A stretch of 64,000 bases of DNA from Halomonas elongata (GTDB taxonomy: Bacteria > Pseudomonadota > Gammaproteobacteria > Pseudomonadales > Halomonadaceae), in contig NZ_JAJQTQ010000007.1 in assembly GCF_029081005.1 (NCBI RefSeq), positions 113,360 to 177,359 on the forward strand, read 5' to 3'. This document shows, one piece after another, positions 16,883 through 25,777 of the stretch. The translations under genes were made by a program, and so were the position numbers. The notes below the pieces were generated by a model. That model searched no databases and had not been told where the DNA came from. It saw nothing but the letters and a program-made list of their open reading frames with translations. The stretch's first letter is position 1, and every line of letters starts with the position of its first letter.

Positions 16883-18682
16883 TCAGAGAGGCCAGACCAA
16901 CAACACCATCGGCACGGTCACGATCATCACCACCAGCGACAGCGGCAGCCCCAGCCACCAGTAATCGCCGAAACGATAGCCGCCGGGTCCCATCACCAGG
17001 GTATTGGATTGGTGCCCGATAGGCGTCAGGAAGGCACAGGAGGCGCTGACCGCCACCACCATCAGGAAGGGATCCAGGGAGGCATCGAAGCCCTTGGCCA
17101 GGCTCGCCGCGATGGGCGCCATCAACAAGGCGGCAGCGGCGTTGTTGACCACGTTGGACAGCAGGGTACTCAGCAGGAAGAGCCCCGCCAGGGTCACCAC
17201 CACCGGCCAGTCACTGCCCAGCGCCAGCATCGCCTCGGCGATCAAGGCGGCTCCACCACTAGTCTCCAGCGCCTGCCCCACCGGAATCATCGCGCCCAGC
17301 AAGACGATCACCGGCCCGTCGATGGCCTGATACCCCTCGCGCAGCGGCAGCACTCCCGCCAGCAACGAGATCAGCGCTGCCCCGGCCAGCGCCACGGATG
17401 AAGGCAACAGATCCAGCACCATGGCCAGGATGGCGACGGCGAAGATCATCACCGACACCAGTAGCAGGCGTGGCTGGCCGATTGTCAGGTCACGCTTGGC
17501 TAACGGCAGGCAGCCCAGGGTCGCCAGGCTCTCGGCGAGCTCGCTTTCGCCGCCCTGCAGCAACAGCACGTCACCGGATCGAAAGCGAATATCCCGCAGC
17601 CGTTGATTGAGCCGGCCGCCATCCCGGGCCACCGCCACCAGGTGCAAGCCATACTGATTGTGCAGGCGCAACTGGGCCACGGTGCGATTGATCATCATGG
17701 CATCGTTGCGCACCACCGCCTCCACCAGCTGCAACCCCTCGGTGTCGACCGCCCCGACCTCCTCGCTTTCTTCGCCTGACGCGGGCTCGTCACTGGGTTC
17801 GGGACCGACCTCCAGGCCGGCCTTGTCCTCGAGCAGTTTCATCTCCTCGGGACCGGCCTCCACCAGCAGAATGTCCCCCTCTCGCAGCACGCCATGAAAG
17901 GCATGCCCGGCATGACGCTGCTCGCCACGGACGACCGCCAGCACCGGAATGGTTTCGTCGACGGCCTGGCGCAGTTCGTGCAGGGTCCAGCCGTCCGCCC
18001 TGGCCTTTTCCGGGACGCGTAGTTCCACCAGGTAATGGGCGGTGTCGAACATCGCCTCGGTGGAAGCGCTGCCGGCACGCTTGGGCACCAGGCGCCAGCC
18101 CAGCAGCACGATAAAGGCAAGCCCCGCCAGGGCAACGACCGCGCCCACGGGAAAGAACGAGAACATGCCGAAGCTCTCGGCGCCCAGGGAGCCGCGATAA
18201 CTGGAAATGATGATGTTGGGTGGCGTGCCGATCAGGGTGGTCAAGCCGCCCAGCAGTGAGCCGAAGGCCAACGGCATCAACAGCAGCGATGGCGGGGTGC
18301 CATGCTCGCGGGCCATGCGGATCGCCACCGGCAACATCAACGCCAGGGCACCGACATTGTTCATCACCCCGGAAAGCACCAGCACCGTGCCGACCAGCAC
18401 CAGCAGTTGCAGCAACAGGCGATCGCCGACCTTGAGCGCCTGTTCGGCGATCAGATCGACCAGGCCGGAGCGCTCGAATCCACGACTGAGAACCAGCACC
18501 GCCGCCACCGTGATCACCGCCGGGTGACCGAAGCCGAGAAACGCCTCCTCCGCGGGTATCAGTCCCATCAATACCGCCGTCAACAACGCGGCCAGGGCGA
18601 CCAGGTCATAACGAAACCGCCCCCAGACGAAGGCGGTCAGGGTCAGGCCCAGAAGCGTGAATACCAGGGTGCTGTCGGCCAT
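16883..18682 (-). CDS. SLC13/DASS-family permease with two TrkA-C domains
   Basis: 599 residues. Two membrane bundles flank a central cytosolic insert. The first bundle contains SRGFERSGLVD, GVMNNVGALALMLPVAIRMA and LIGTPPNIIIS. The second has VAGAALISLLAGVLP-type helices, PVGQALETSGGAALIAEAM and SNVVNNAAAALLMAP. The insert (about residues 200-390) holds two RCK_C/TrkA-C repeats (LHELRQAVDETIPVLAVVR and LRLHNQYGLHLVAVARDGG). This is the usual build of bacterial sodium- or proton-coupled dicarboxylate or sulfate carriers. The substrate is not determined. It converges on the RpiR gene with only 11 bases between stops. Confidence 0.85.
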   Translation of the reverse strand: MADSTLVFTLLGLTLTAFVWGRFRYDLVALAALLTAVLMGLIPAEEAFLGFGHPAVITVAAVLVLSRGFERSGLVDLIAEQALKVGDRLLLQLLVLVGTVLVLSGVMNNVGALALMLPVAIRMAREHGTPPSLLLMPLAFGSLLGGLTTLIGTPPNIIISSYRGSLGAESFGMFSFFPVGAVVALAGLAFIVLLGWRLVPKRAGSASTEAMFDTAHYLVELRVPEKARADGWTLHELRQAVDETIPVLAVVRGEQRHAGHAFHGVLREGDILLVEAGPEEMKLLEDKAGLEVGPEPSDEPASGEESEEVGAVDTEGLQLVEAVVRNDAMMINRTVAQLRLHNQYGLHLVAVARDGGRLNQRLRDIRFRSGDVLLLQGGESELAESLATLGCLPLAKRDLTIGQPRLLLVSVMIFAVAILAMVLDLLPSSVALAGAALISLLAGVLPLREGYQAIDGPVIVLLGAMIPVGQALETSGGAALIAEAMLALGSDWPVVVTLAGLFLLSTLLSNVVNNAAAALLMAPIAASLAKGFDASLDPFLMVVAVSASCAFLTPIGHQSNTLVMGPGGYRFGDYWWLGLPLSLVVMIVTVPMVLLVWPL

Positions 18683-18812
18683 GCGGTTCGGTCATCCATG
18701 ACAATGGCGATGCCACCAGCATAGCCGCATCGGAACCGCCGGGAACACTCTGCCTGTCCGAATCCGCTGTCCGGCGCCGTCTCGGGGCTTCACGCGGCCT
18801 TCCCCGGAGCCT

Positions 18813-19382
18813 TCACGAGACCGGCGGCTCGGGAAACGGCAGCGGACCGCTACCGCGACGCACCTCGAAGACGTTGAGCGTCATGGCCACCAGGGCGTAG
18901 TAGCCGAACACGCCCACCAGTTCGACCACCGCCGGCTCGCCGAAGGCCGCCACGGCCTCGTCGTAGAGCGTGTCATCGACGCGCCGGGTGCGATAGAGCG
19001 ATTGGCCAAGACGCACCACCAGCGCCTCGTCGTCATGTTCGAAGACCGGCTCGTGCCCTTCGCGCAGGGCATCGATCACCGCCTCCTGAACGCCGGCCTC
19101 GCGGGCGATAGGTTCGTGGATCTGCCACTCCGCCTGGGACTGCCACCAGGCAGCGGTGAACAGGATCGCCAGCTCGGTCAGTCTCAGTTCCAGGCGGGTG
19201 TCATAGCGGCAGAAGGCACCCAGGCGCTGGGCGTGATCGGCCAGTGCCGGGCTGTGAACCCAGGCCAGGAAGGGGCCATCCAGGTTGCCGCGCGGGCCGC
19301 TGAGGATGGCATCCAGCACGCGGCGCTGTTCCGCGTCCATCCGCTCCTCGTCCAGCGTAGAGAGTCGGGACTCGATGGTCAT
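18813..19382 (-). CDS. carboxymuconolactone decarboxylase-like (AhpD superfamily) protein
   Basis: 189 residues from ATG 19382, with AAGGAG upstream. The all-helical CMD fold is suggested by LDAILSGPRGNLDGPFLAWVHSP, LRLTELAILFTAAWWQSQAEW-type and EPIAREAGV, VIDALREGH. The peroxidase CXXC pair of AhpD is absent and QSQAEWQIHE replaces it, so a redox role is unlikely. It lies 12 bases after the class III aminotransferase and is surely co-transcribed with it. In such pairs it may act as a decarboxylase or isomerase on the transaminase product, but that is an inference. Confidence 0.8.
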   Translation of the reverse strand: MTIESRLSTLDEERMDAEQRRVLDAILSGPRGNLDGPFLAWVHSPALADHAQRLGAFCRYDTRLELRLTELAILFTAAWWQSQAEWQIHEPIAREAGVQEAVIDALREGHEPVFEHDDEALVVRLGQSLYRTRRVDDTLYDEAVAAFGEPAVVELVGVFGYYALVAMTLNVFEVRRGSGPLPFPEPPVS

Positions 19383-19394
19383 GGTCGGTCTCCT

Positions 19395-20723
19395 TCAGTG
19401 CTTCCCAAGGACGGTCTTCAGTGTCGCATCAAGCTTGTCGACGATCTCGTCCAGGTGGGCTTCCTCGAGAATGAACGGCGGCGCCAGCAGGATATGATCG
19501 CCCGACTGGCCATCGATGGTGCCGCCCATCGGATAGCACATCAGTCCCTCGTCCATGGCGGTGCGCTTGATGGCGGCATGCAACTTGCGCGACGGGTCGA
19601 ACGGCGTCTTGTCGTCGCGATCGGCCACCAGCTCGAGGCCGCGGAACAGCCCTCGCCCACGAATATCGCCGACATGGGGGTGGTCACCGAAACGTTTCTC
19701 GAGACGCTGCTGCAGCCCCTCGCCCAGCCGCCGCACGCGGGGCAGCAGGTCACGGGATTCGATGGCGCGCTGCACCGCCAGCGCGGCGGCACAGGCGGTG
19801 GCGTGGCCGATATAGGTATGGCCGTGCTGGAAGAAGCCCGAGCCTTCGGCGATGGTCGCGCGGATCCGCTCGCTGACCAGGGTCGCGCCGATCGGCTGGT
19901 AGCCGGCCCCCAGGCCCTTGGCGACGGTGACCAGGTCCGGCGTCACGCCCTCCTGTTCGGCGGCGAACAGACTGCCGGTACGCCCCATGCCGCACATTAC
20001 CTCATCGAAAATCAGCAGGATGCCGTGTCTATCGCAGATCTCGCGCACCCGCTTGAAGTAGCCCGGCACCGGCGGCACCGCACCGAGCGTTGCCCCGACC
20101 ACCGGCTCGGCCACGAAGGCCATGACCGTCTCGGGCCCCAGGCGCTGAATCTCGGCCTCCAGCTCAGCGGCCAGGCGCTCGCCATAGGCTTCCGGCGTCT
20201 CGTCCGGGGCCTGGCCGCGATAGGCGTAGCAGGGGCTGACGTGACTCACCTCCACCAGCATCGGCTCGAACTGGCGCCGCCGCCAGGCATTGCCACCGGT
20301 GGCCAGCGCACCCAGGGTATTGCCGTGATAACTCTGGCGACGTGCGATCAGGTGCTTGCGCTGAGGTTCGCCCCGCTCGAGAAAATACTGGCGCGCCATT
20401 TTCAGCGCCGCCTCAATCGCCTCGGATCCGCCCGACACGAAATAGACCGATGAAAGCCCGGATGGAGCCCGCTCGATCAGGAAATCGGCCAGTGCCTCCA
20501 TCGGCTCGGTGGTGAAGAAGGAGGTGTGCGCATAGGCAAGCCGACCAACCTGCTCGCGAATGGCCTCGATCACCTCGCCGTCGCTGTGGCCCAGGCACGA
20601 CACGGCGGCGCCGCCACAGGCGTCCAGGTAACGACGCCCCTCGGCGTCGATCAGATAGGGGCCCTCACCGCCCACGGCGGTGGGGTAATGCTGTTCGAGA
20701 TGACGATGAAAGACGTGACTCAT
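19395..20723 (-). CDS. class III PLP-dependent aminotransferase
   Basis: 442 residues from ATG 20723, with GGGAGG 7 bases upstream. The fold type I omega/class III pattern is complete: DACGGAAVSCLGHSD, YFVSGGSEAIEAALKMARQ (phosphate cup), RRQSYHGNTLGAL, and AEPVVGATLGAVPP. PLP-ring Asp240 is in LLIFDEVMCGMGRTG, and Schiff-base Lys269 is in VAKGLGAGYQP. The substrate could be a diamine, a beta-amino acid or 4-aminobutyrate and is not decided by sequence. It is divergent from an RpiR gene and in operon with the CMD-like gene, so the pair is probably that regulator's target. Confidence 0.9.
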   Translation of the reverse strand: MSHVFHRHLEQHYPTAVGGEGPYLIDAEGRRYLDACGGAAVSCLGHSDGEVIEAIREQVGRLAYAHTSFFTTEPMEALADFLIERAPSGLSSVYFVSGGSEAIEAALKMARQYFLERGEPQRKHLIARRQSYHGNTLGALATGGNAWRRRQFEPMLVEVSHVSPCYAYRGQAPDETPEAYGERLAAELEAEIQRLGPETVMAFVAEPVVGATLGAVPPVPGYFKRVREICDRHGILLIFDEVMCGMGRTGSLFAAEQEGVTPDLVTVAKGLGAGYQPIGATLVSERIRATIAEGSGFFQHGHTYIGHATACAAALAVQRAIESRDLLPRVRRLGEGLQQRLEKRFGDHPHVGDIRGRGLFRGLELVADRDDKTPFDPSRKLHAAIKRTAMDEGLMCYPMGGTIDGQSGDHILLAPPFILEEAHLDEIVDKLDATLKTVLGKH

Positions 20724-20882
20724 GCTGCCCTCCCGGGCCATTTAAGCAACGATATTTACTATTCTGTTAAAAAGGAAATATTTTTGCAAATTAAAGCCAC
20801 GCTTCACTGACGCCACCTTCCCCGGACGCTACAATGCCCGTCCGAACGCCAATCGCTTCAGCAACATTCCCGGAATCCCCCC
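20724..20882. promoter_or_regulatory. divergent promoter region between aminotransferase and rpiR-type gene
   Basis: 159 bases with a central A/T-rich block (about 20740-20800). It contains GGAAATATTTTTGC and, on the minus strand, TTTAATTTGCAAAAA (20781-20795), a word almost repeated upstream of the amino-acid ABC operon (12633-12645). It is the probable binding region of one or both RpiR proteins. Confidence 0.4.
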
Positions 20883-21788
20883 ATGACGTCACCCGCTTCT
20901 CGCCGCCCCGAAACGCTCGGAGACCTCGAGCACCTGCTCGCCGATATCGAGGGTGGCGAGGGCTCAGTTCGCTTGGGCAAGCGCTCGCGCCATGTCCTGA
21001 CCGCACTGGTCAGCGCCCCCCAGCAGGCGGCGGTATCCTCGATCAGCGACCTGGCCGAACGCCTGGGCGTCAGCCCCTCCACGCTATCCCGCCTGGCGCA
21101 GCGCCTGGGGTTCGATGGGTTCGCCGGCCTGCAGGATGTCTTCCGCCGCAATGTCACCGAAGGCAAGAGCTTCTACAGCGACCAGGTCTCCCGCCTGCTG
21201 GACGGTGAGGGCGACGACGATGGTCATGCCCGACTGTCTCGTCTGGGTCGCCAGGAAAGCGCCAATATCGGCGACATGGTGGCGGGAGTCGATGGAGAGG
21301 CTTTCGTGCGGGCCGCCGAGTTGCTGGTCGAGGCGCGTCGCGTGAGAGTACACGGCATGCGTCAATTCGCCTCGCTGGCGTCATTCATGGCCTACGGTCT
21401 GGGCATGCTGCGCCCGGACGTGTCACCGCTCGATGCCGCACGGCACGGCGTCGCGGACGCCCTGGCCCAGCTCGAGGAGGGCGACGTCCTGGTGGTGGCG
21501 AGCTGCTTTCCCTATACCCCCAGCGTGCTGGCCACCGCTGAGGTAGCGGCTCGCCAGGGCATTCACGTCATCGCCCTGACGGACTCCAGGGGATCCCCTC
21601 TCGCCAGGGTGGCCCGCTACAGCTTTCCGGTACCCAACCACAGCCTGTTCTTCAGCAACAGCATGTGCGCCTTCATGCTGCTGGTGGAAGGACTCTTGAG
21701 CGAGGCGGCGAGCCGGCTCGGCGATACCGGGCTCGCCGCGTTGAAGCGGCGCGAACGCTTGATCGGCGAACTCGACGCCTCGCTGTGA
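20883..21788 (+). CDS. MurR/RpiR-family transcriptional regulator (second)
   Basis: 301 residues. The HTH_6 domain has SSISDLAERLGVSPSTLSRL (about residues 52-72) then AQRLGFDGFAGLQDVFRRNV. The SIS domain from about residue 140 has VRVHGMRQFASLASFMAYGL, EGDVLVVASCFPYTPSV and VIALTDSRGSPLARVARYSF. It is transcribed away from the aminotransferase/CMD operon, the usual arrangement for an autoregulated local regulator. It is a clear paralogue of the protein at 15972-16871, so the 12.7-21.8 kb segment probably has two related control circuits. Confidence 0.9.
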   Translation: MTSPASRRPETLGDLEHLLADIEGGEGSVRLGKRSRHVLTALVSAPQQAAVSSISDLAERLGVSPSTLSRLAQRLGFDGFAGLQDVFRRNVTEGKSFYSDQVSRLLDGEGDDDGHARLSRLGRQESANIGDMVAGVDGEAFVRAAELLVEARRVRVHGMRQFASLASFMAYGLGMLRPDVSPLDAARHGVADALAQLEEGDVLVVASCFPYTPSVLATAEVAARQGIHVIALTDSRGSPLARVARYSFPVPNHSLFFSNSMCAFMLLVEGLLSEAASRLGDTGLAALKRRERLIGELDASL

Positions 21789-21822
21789 CACCGCCCGTTA
21801 CAGGGCGGCTCGAAGCAGGGCA

Positions 21823-22800
21823 TCAAGGCAACAGGATAGTGGAGCCGGTGGTCAGGCGCCCGGCCAGCGCCTCCTGGGCCTTGCCCGCCTCGGCGAGCGG
21901 GAAGCGCTGGGCGATATCGATCTTCACCTCGCCGCTCTCCAGCATGGCAAACAGGTCGATGCACATGCTTTCAAGGCGCTCGCGCGTGTCGGCATAGCCA
22001 TTGAGGCTCGGCCGCGTCACGTAGAGTGCCCCCTTCTGATTGAGAATGCCGATATTGACGCCCTCGACCGGCCCCGAGGCGTTACCGAAGCTGACCATCA
22101 GGCCACGCTTCTTCAGGCAGTCCAGCGACGTCTCCCAGGTATCCTTGCCGACCGAGTCGTAGACCACGTCGCACATCGCCCCGCCGGTCAGCTCGCGCAC
22201 CCGCTCGACGACATCCTCGCGGGTATAGTCGATGGTCGCCCAGGCACCATTGCCCTTGGCCAGTGCCGCCTTCTCGGGAGAGCTGACCGTGCCGATCAGC
22301 TTCACGCCGAGCGACCGGGCCCACTGACAGGCGATGGAGCCCACGCCGCCGGCGGCGGCATGAAAGAGGATCGTCTCGCCGCCCTGGAGCGGGTAGGTCT
22401 GGCGCAGCAGGTACTGCACGGTCAGCCCCTTGAGCATCGATGCCGCCGCCGTCTCGCAGTCGACCCCGTCGGGCAACGCCACGACCTTGTCGGCCGGCAC
22501 GACATGCTGCTCGGCGTAGGCGCCGAGGGGGCCCTGGGCGTAGGCCACCCGATCCCCCTCCGCGAGATGCTCGACGCCGTCTCCCACGGCCTCGACGATG
22601 CCGGCCCCTTCGGTACCCAGGCCGGAAGGCAACGAAGGCGCGGGATAGAGACCGGTTCTAAAATAGATATCGATGAAGTTCAGGCCGACGGCCTGATGAC
22701 GGATCCGCACTTCACCGGCTTGCGGTTCGACAGGAGAGGCATCGACGAACTCGAGCACCTCCGGGCCGCCGGTACGGGAAAACTCGATACGCTTGGCCAT
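21823..22800 (-). CDS. qorA: NADPH:quinone oxidoreductase, zeta-crystallin type
   Basis: 325 residues of the zinc-free MDR family. GLNFIDIYFRTGLYP and GTEGAGIVEAVGDGV form the GroES-like domain. LKGLTVQYLLRQTYPLQGGE and the nucleotide-binding AAAGGVGSIACQWARSLG follow, with the NADPH-phosphate contact region GNGAWATIDYTREDV. The C-terminus AEAGKAQEALAGRLTTGSTIL is typical of QorA. It probably reduces quinones by one electron in the cytosol. It is convergent with the rpiR gene and divergent from azurin. Confidence 0.92.
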   Translation of the reverse strand: MAKRIEFSRTGGPEVLEFVDASPVEPQAGEVRIRHQAVGLNFIDIYFRTGLYPAPSLPSGLGTEGAGIVEAVGDGVEHLAEGDRVAYAQGPLGAYAEQHVVPADKVVALPDGVDCETAAASMLKGLTVQYLLRQTYPLQGGETILFHAAAGGVGSIACQWARSLGVKLIGTVSSPEKAALAKGNGAWATIDYTREDVVERVRELTGGAMCDVVYDSVGKDTWETSLDCLKKRGLMVSFGNASGPVEGVNIGILNQKGALYVTRPSLNGYADTRERLESMCIDLFAMLESGEVKIDIAQRFPLAEAGKAQEALAGRLTTGSTILLP

Positions 22801-22900
22801 GGGACGTATTCCTTATGCCGCTAACGAACTGGAGACCCAGTCAAGCGCCCTGCTGGCACCGGGTCAAGTCGGCCTTCGTCGGTCCGACATTCGAAGTCGC

Positions 22901-22929
22901 TTGACAGATTCAACTGGCTACAAAACAAT
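22901..22929 (+). promoter_or_regulatory. probable sigma-70 promoter of the azurin gene
   Basis: TTGACA at 22901-22906 and AACAAT at 22924-22929 have 17 bases between them, 60 bases before the azurin start. The -10 is weak. Confidence 0.35.
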
Positions 22930-22988
22930 GGATATTGTGTATACAGAAATACAACTTTATTGACGACACACCAAACAGGAGCGTCATC

Positions 22989-23456
22989 ATGAAAATCACC
23001 TGGATGTTGACCGCCGTCAGCCTCGCGGCCGCCCTGACCAGTGCACCGACCCTGGCCGCCGACGACGAGGCCTGCAACCTGACGGTCGAGAGCAACGATC
23101 AGATGCAGTTCGACACCGATTCAATGAGCGTACCCGCCAGCTGCGAGACGGTCACGCTGACCCTTGAGCACACCGGCTCGATGGAGGCCAACGTGATGGG
23201 ACACAACTGGGTGCTCTCCTCCACCGAGGATGCCCAGGCCCTGTCCCAGGCTGGCATGAAGGCCGGACTGGAGAACGATTACCTGCCGGCCGATGACGAC
23301 CGCGTCCTTGCCAGCACCGACATCATCGGCGGTGGTGAAAGCACCAGCATCGAGTTCTCCACCGAGGGCCTGGCGGGCCGCGACCTGACCTTCTTCTGCT
23401 CCTTCCCCGGTCACTTTGCCTCCATGCAAGGAACCTTCACGGTGACCGAAGAGTAA
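22989..23456 (+). CDS. azu: azurin, type 1 copper protein
   Basis: 155 residues from ATG 22989, with AGGAGCG upstream. The signal peptide runs to about Ala24 (APTLAA). The mature cupredoxin has the disulphide cysteines in EACNLTVESNDQM and PASCETVTLTLEHTG. Copper ligands are His in VMGHNWVLS and Cys-His-Met in FFCSFPGHFASMQGT. The length (about 131 mature residues) is standard for azurin. It shuttles electrons in the periplasm. It lies next to a quinone reductase, though co-regulation is not shown. A strong hairpin follows. Confidence 0.95.
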   Translation: MKITWMLTAVSLAAALTSAPTLAADDEACNLTVESNDQMQFDTDSMSVPASCETVTLTLEHTGSMEANVMGHNWVLSSTEDAQALSQAGMKAGLENDYLPADDDRVLASTDIIGGGESTSIEFSTEGLAGRDLTFFCSFPGHFASMQGTFTVTEE

Positions 23457-23462
23457 TGACTC

Positions 23463-23495
23463 GCCTCGACGCCCGGGAAAGCCGGGCGTCGAGGC
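23463..23495 (+). terminator. hairpin terminator after azurin
   Basis: A 14-bp stem starts 7 bases after the stop (arms 23463-23476 and 23482-23495) with loop GAAAG. The stem is G/C-rich, with only ACTTT downstream. Confidence 0.65.
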
Positions 23496-23510
23496 CGGAC
23501 TTTCCGCCCT

Positions 23511-24083
23511 TCACAGGGAAAGAGGAAACGACTCCAGCCCACGGATAAAGCGACGCTTGTAGTCCTCGAAGGCATCACGGTCACGCTTGAAGGATTGCGC
23601 CACCGCATTTTCATCCACGGTCAGTGTACGCGGCAGGTCATCGAGACCCGAGGCGGGATGCTTGGGGCCGAGCCCGATACGTACGCCACTCTTGCCATCG
23701 AACCAGCGCTTGATACCGGCAGCCTCGAAACGCTGCTGTTGCGCCTCGTTCACGGCATCCACGCGCAAGGGCGCCCGCAAGGCCAGCTCGGCAACCAGAC
23801 GCCCGGCCGGGTCAGTCGCGTCACCCTCGGCCAGCGAGGCCAGTTGCATGACATTCATGCCTTCCCCCGCTTCGTCCAACGCCAGGAGCGCCAGCGCTAC
23901 CGGTTGCGACGTATCATCGACCAGCGCCAGCACACGAGCCGCCTCCTGCTTGACCAGCACCCCCAACACGCCGGCGAAGGTCGCCAGCGGCGCGATACCG
24001 GCCTGGTGACCATAGACCTCGGCACACAGCCGTGCCAGGCACGCCTCGCGCTGGGCCTCGTTCTTGACATGCACCACTCTCAT
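23511..24083 (-). CDS. conserved hypothetical protein, 190 aa
   Basis: Start taken at ATG 24083, with GAGGAAG 5-6 bases upstream; an ATG 21 bases earlier is possible. The sequence is soluble and alternates helices and strands: REACLARLCAEVYGHQAG, VLALVDDTSQPVALALLALDE, MNVMQLASLAEGDATDPAGRLVAELALRAPLR and FEAAGIKRWFDG. The layout 'strand - lipid-free helix - AGRLVAELA - W' is reminiscent of an acetyltransferase fold, but no motif is strong enough to name it. A 7-base tandem array lies 74 bases upstream of its start. Confidence 0.7.
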   Translation of the reverse strand: MRVVHVKNEAQREACLARLCAEVYGHQAGIAPLATFAGVLGVLVKQEAARVLALVDDTSQPVALALLALDEAGEGMNVMQLASLAEGDATDPAGRLVAELALRAPLRVDAVNEAQQQRFEAAGIKRWFDGKSGVRIGLGPKHPASGLDDLPRTLTVDENAVAQSFKRDRDAFEDYKRRFIRGLESFPLSL

Positions 24084-24156
24084 CGATTCTTCCTCGTCCG
24101 TCACACGCCTCGATATGAGCCGCGCAGCCTATCATATTCACCCACCACGCTCCCCC

Positions 24157-24301
<145 letters not shown>

Positions 24302-24334
24302 CGCAGCATGGCGACCCTCGATGTCGTGATCTAG

Positions 24335-24363
24335 CTTTCATGGAGCTGTCATCGTCGTGACCT
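24335..24363 (+). promoter_or_regulatory. Pho box upstream of ugpB
   Basis: CTTTCAT (24335-24341), four bases, CTGTCAT (24346-24352), four bases, then GTGACCT (24357-24363). The 7+4 spacing and the CTGTCAT word match the PhoB recognition unit. It lies 36-64 bases before the ugpB start, implying induction under phosphate starvation. Confidence 0.8.
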
Positions 24364-24398
24364 AATGTGCCAAGACCCGACAAGACAAGGAGACACCG

Positions 24399-25715
24399 AT
24401 GTCGCGTATTCACGCTGGAGCACTGACCCTGGGGATGGCCGCCGCCGGCCTGTCGCTTTCCGCCCAGGGCGCCACCGAGATCGCCTGGTGGCACGCCATG
24501 GGCGGCGAACTGGGCAACAAGGTCGACGAGATCGCCGCCAACTTCAACGACACTCAGGACGACTACGTCGTCAAGCCATCGTTCCGCGGCAACTACTCCG
24601 AGACCATGACCGGCGCCATCGCCGCCTTCCGTGCCGATGAGGCTCCGGCCATCGTGCAGATCTACGAGGTCGGCACCGCCACCATGATGAATGCCGAAGG
24701 CGCCATCGTGCCGGCGCACGAGCTGATGGCCGAGTCAGGCCTCGACTTCGACCCGGACGCCTTCCTGTCCGCCGTGACCGGCTACTACACCACCGCCGAC
24801 GGCCAGATGCTGTCCATGCCCTTCAACTCCTCGACGCCGGTGGTCTACGTCAATCGCGATATCCTCGCCGAAGCCGGCGTGGATGAGGTACCGGCCACCT
24901 GGGAAGGCCTCGGCGACGTCCTCGGCCAGGTCGTCGACTCCGGCGCCGCCGAATGCGGCATGACCACGACCTGGCCCTCCTGGATCCAGCTCGAGAACTT
25001 TTCCGCTCGGCATGACCTGCCCTTCGCCACCGAGGAAAACGGCTTCGGCGGCCTGGACGCACGACTGACGCTTAACGAGACCGACGTCGTCGACCACATT
25101 CAGCGTCTGACCGACTGGCAGCAGGATGGCCGTTTCGACTATGGCGGCCGCTTCGACGAAGCCGCACCGGCCTTCTATACCGGCCGTTGCGCCATGCTGA
25201 TGGCCTCTTCCGCGTCCCTCGCCGGGGTTCGCGCCAACGCCGAAGGCTTCGAGTTCTCCGTGGCACCGCTGCCCTACTCGAGCGACGTCATCGACACGCC
25301 GCAGAACAGCATCATCGGCGGCGCCTCGCTGTGGGTCCTGGCAGGGCAGAGCGATGAGGTCTACCAGGGTGTGGCCGAATTCTTCGACTATCTCTCCTCC
25401 GCCGAGGTGCAGGCCGACTGGCACCAGTTCTCCGGCTACCTGCCGATCACCGAGGCCGCCTACGAGCTCGGTCAGCAGCAGGGCTTCTACGAAGAGAATC
25501 CCGGCAGCGCCGTGTCCATCGAGCAGATGACCGGCGTCACGCCCACGGCCAATTCCAAGGGATTGCGCCTGGGCAACATGCCGCAGATCCGTGATGTGAT
25601 CGAGGAGCAGCTGGAGAAGATCTTCAACGGCGACATCGGCGTCCAGGAAGGCATGGACGAAGCCGTGCGTCGCAGCAACGAGCTGCTGGAACGCTTCCAG
25701 CAAGCCAACGGCTGA
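24399..25715 (+). CDS. ugpB: glycerol-3-phosphate ABC transporter binding protein
   Basis: 438 residues with a signal peptide to about residue 25 (ending SAQG-A). This is an SBP_bac_1 protein of the UgpB group: TEIAWWHAMGGELGNKVDEI, FRGNYSETMTGAIAAFRA, IVQIYEVGTATMM, MPFNSSTPVVYVNRD and TTTWPSWIQLENFSARH. The later part has IIGGASLWVLAGQ and GVTPTANSKGLRLGNMPQIR. These segments are distinctive for the G3P-binding subgroup. It is first of the ugpBAECQ operon behind a Pho box, delivering sn-glycerol-3-phosphate and phosphodiesters during phosphate limitation. Confidence 0.95.
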   Translation: MSRIHAGALTLGMAAAGLSLSAQGATEIAWWHAMGGELGNKVDEIAANFNDTQDDYVVKPSFRGNYSETMTGAIAAFRADEAPAIVQIYEVGTATMMNAEGAIVPAHELMAESGLDFDPDAFLSAVTGYYTTADGQMLSMPFNSSTPVVYVNRDILAEAGVDEVPATWEGLGDVLGQVVDSGAAECGMTTTWPSWIQLENFSARHDLPFATEENGFGGLDARLTLNETDVVDHIQRLTDWQQDGRFDYGGRFDEAAPAFYTGRCAMLMASSASLAGVRANAEGFEFSVAPLPYSSDVIDTPQNSIIGGASLWVLAGQSDEVYQGVAEFFDYLSSAEVQADWHQFSGYLPITEAAYELGQQQGFYEENPGSAVSIEQMTGVTPTANSKGLRLGNMPQIRDVIEEQLEKIFNGDIGVQEGMDEAVRRSNELLERFQQANG

Positions 25716-25777
25716 ACCGGCACGCCTCCGCCGGAACGTCTCCGGACGTTCCGGCCCTTCCCTGATAGCCAAGACGG

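Noticed and set aside
22901..22914. TTGACAGATTCAA upstream of azurin as an FNR/ANR box
   Set aside because: The spacing between half sites is too short for TTGAT-N4-ATCAA; it reads better as a -35 element.
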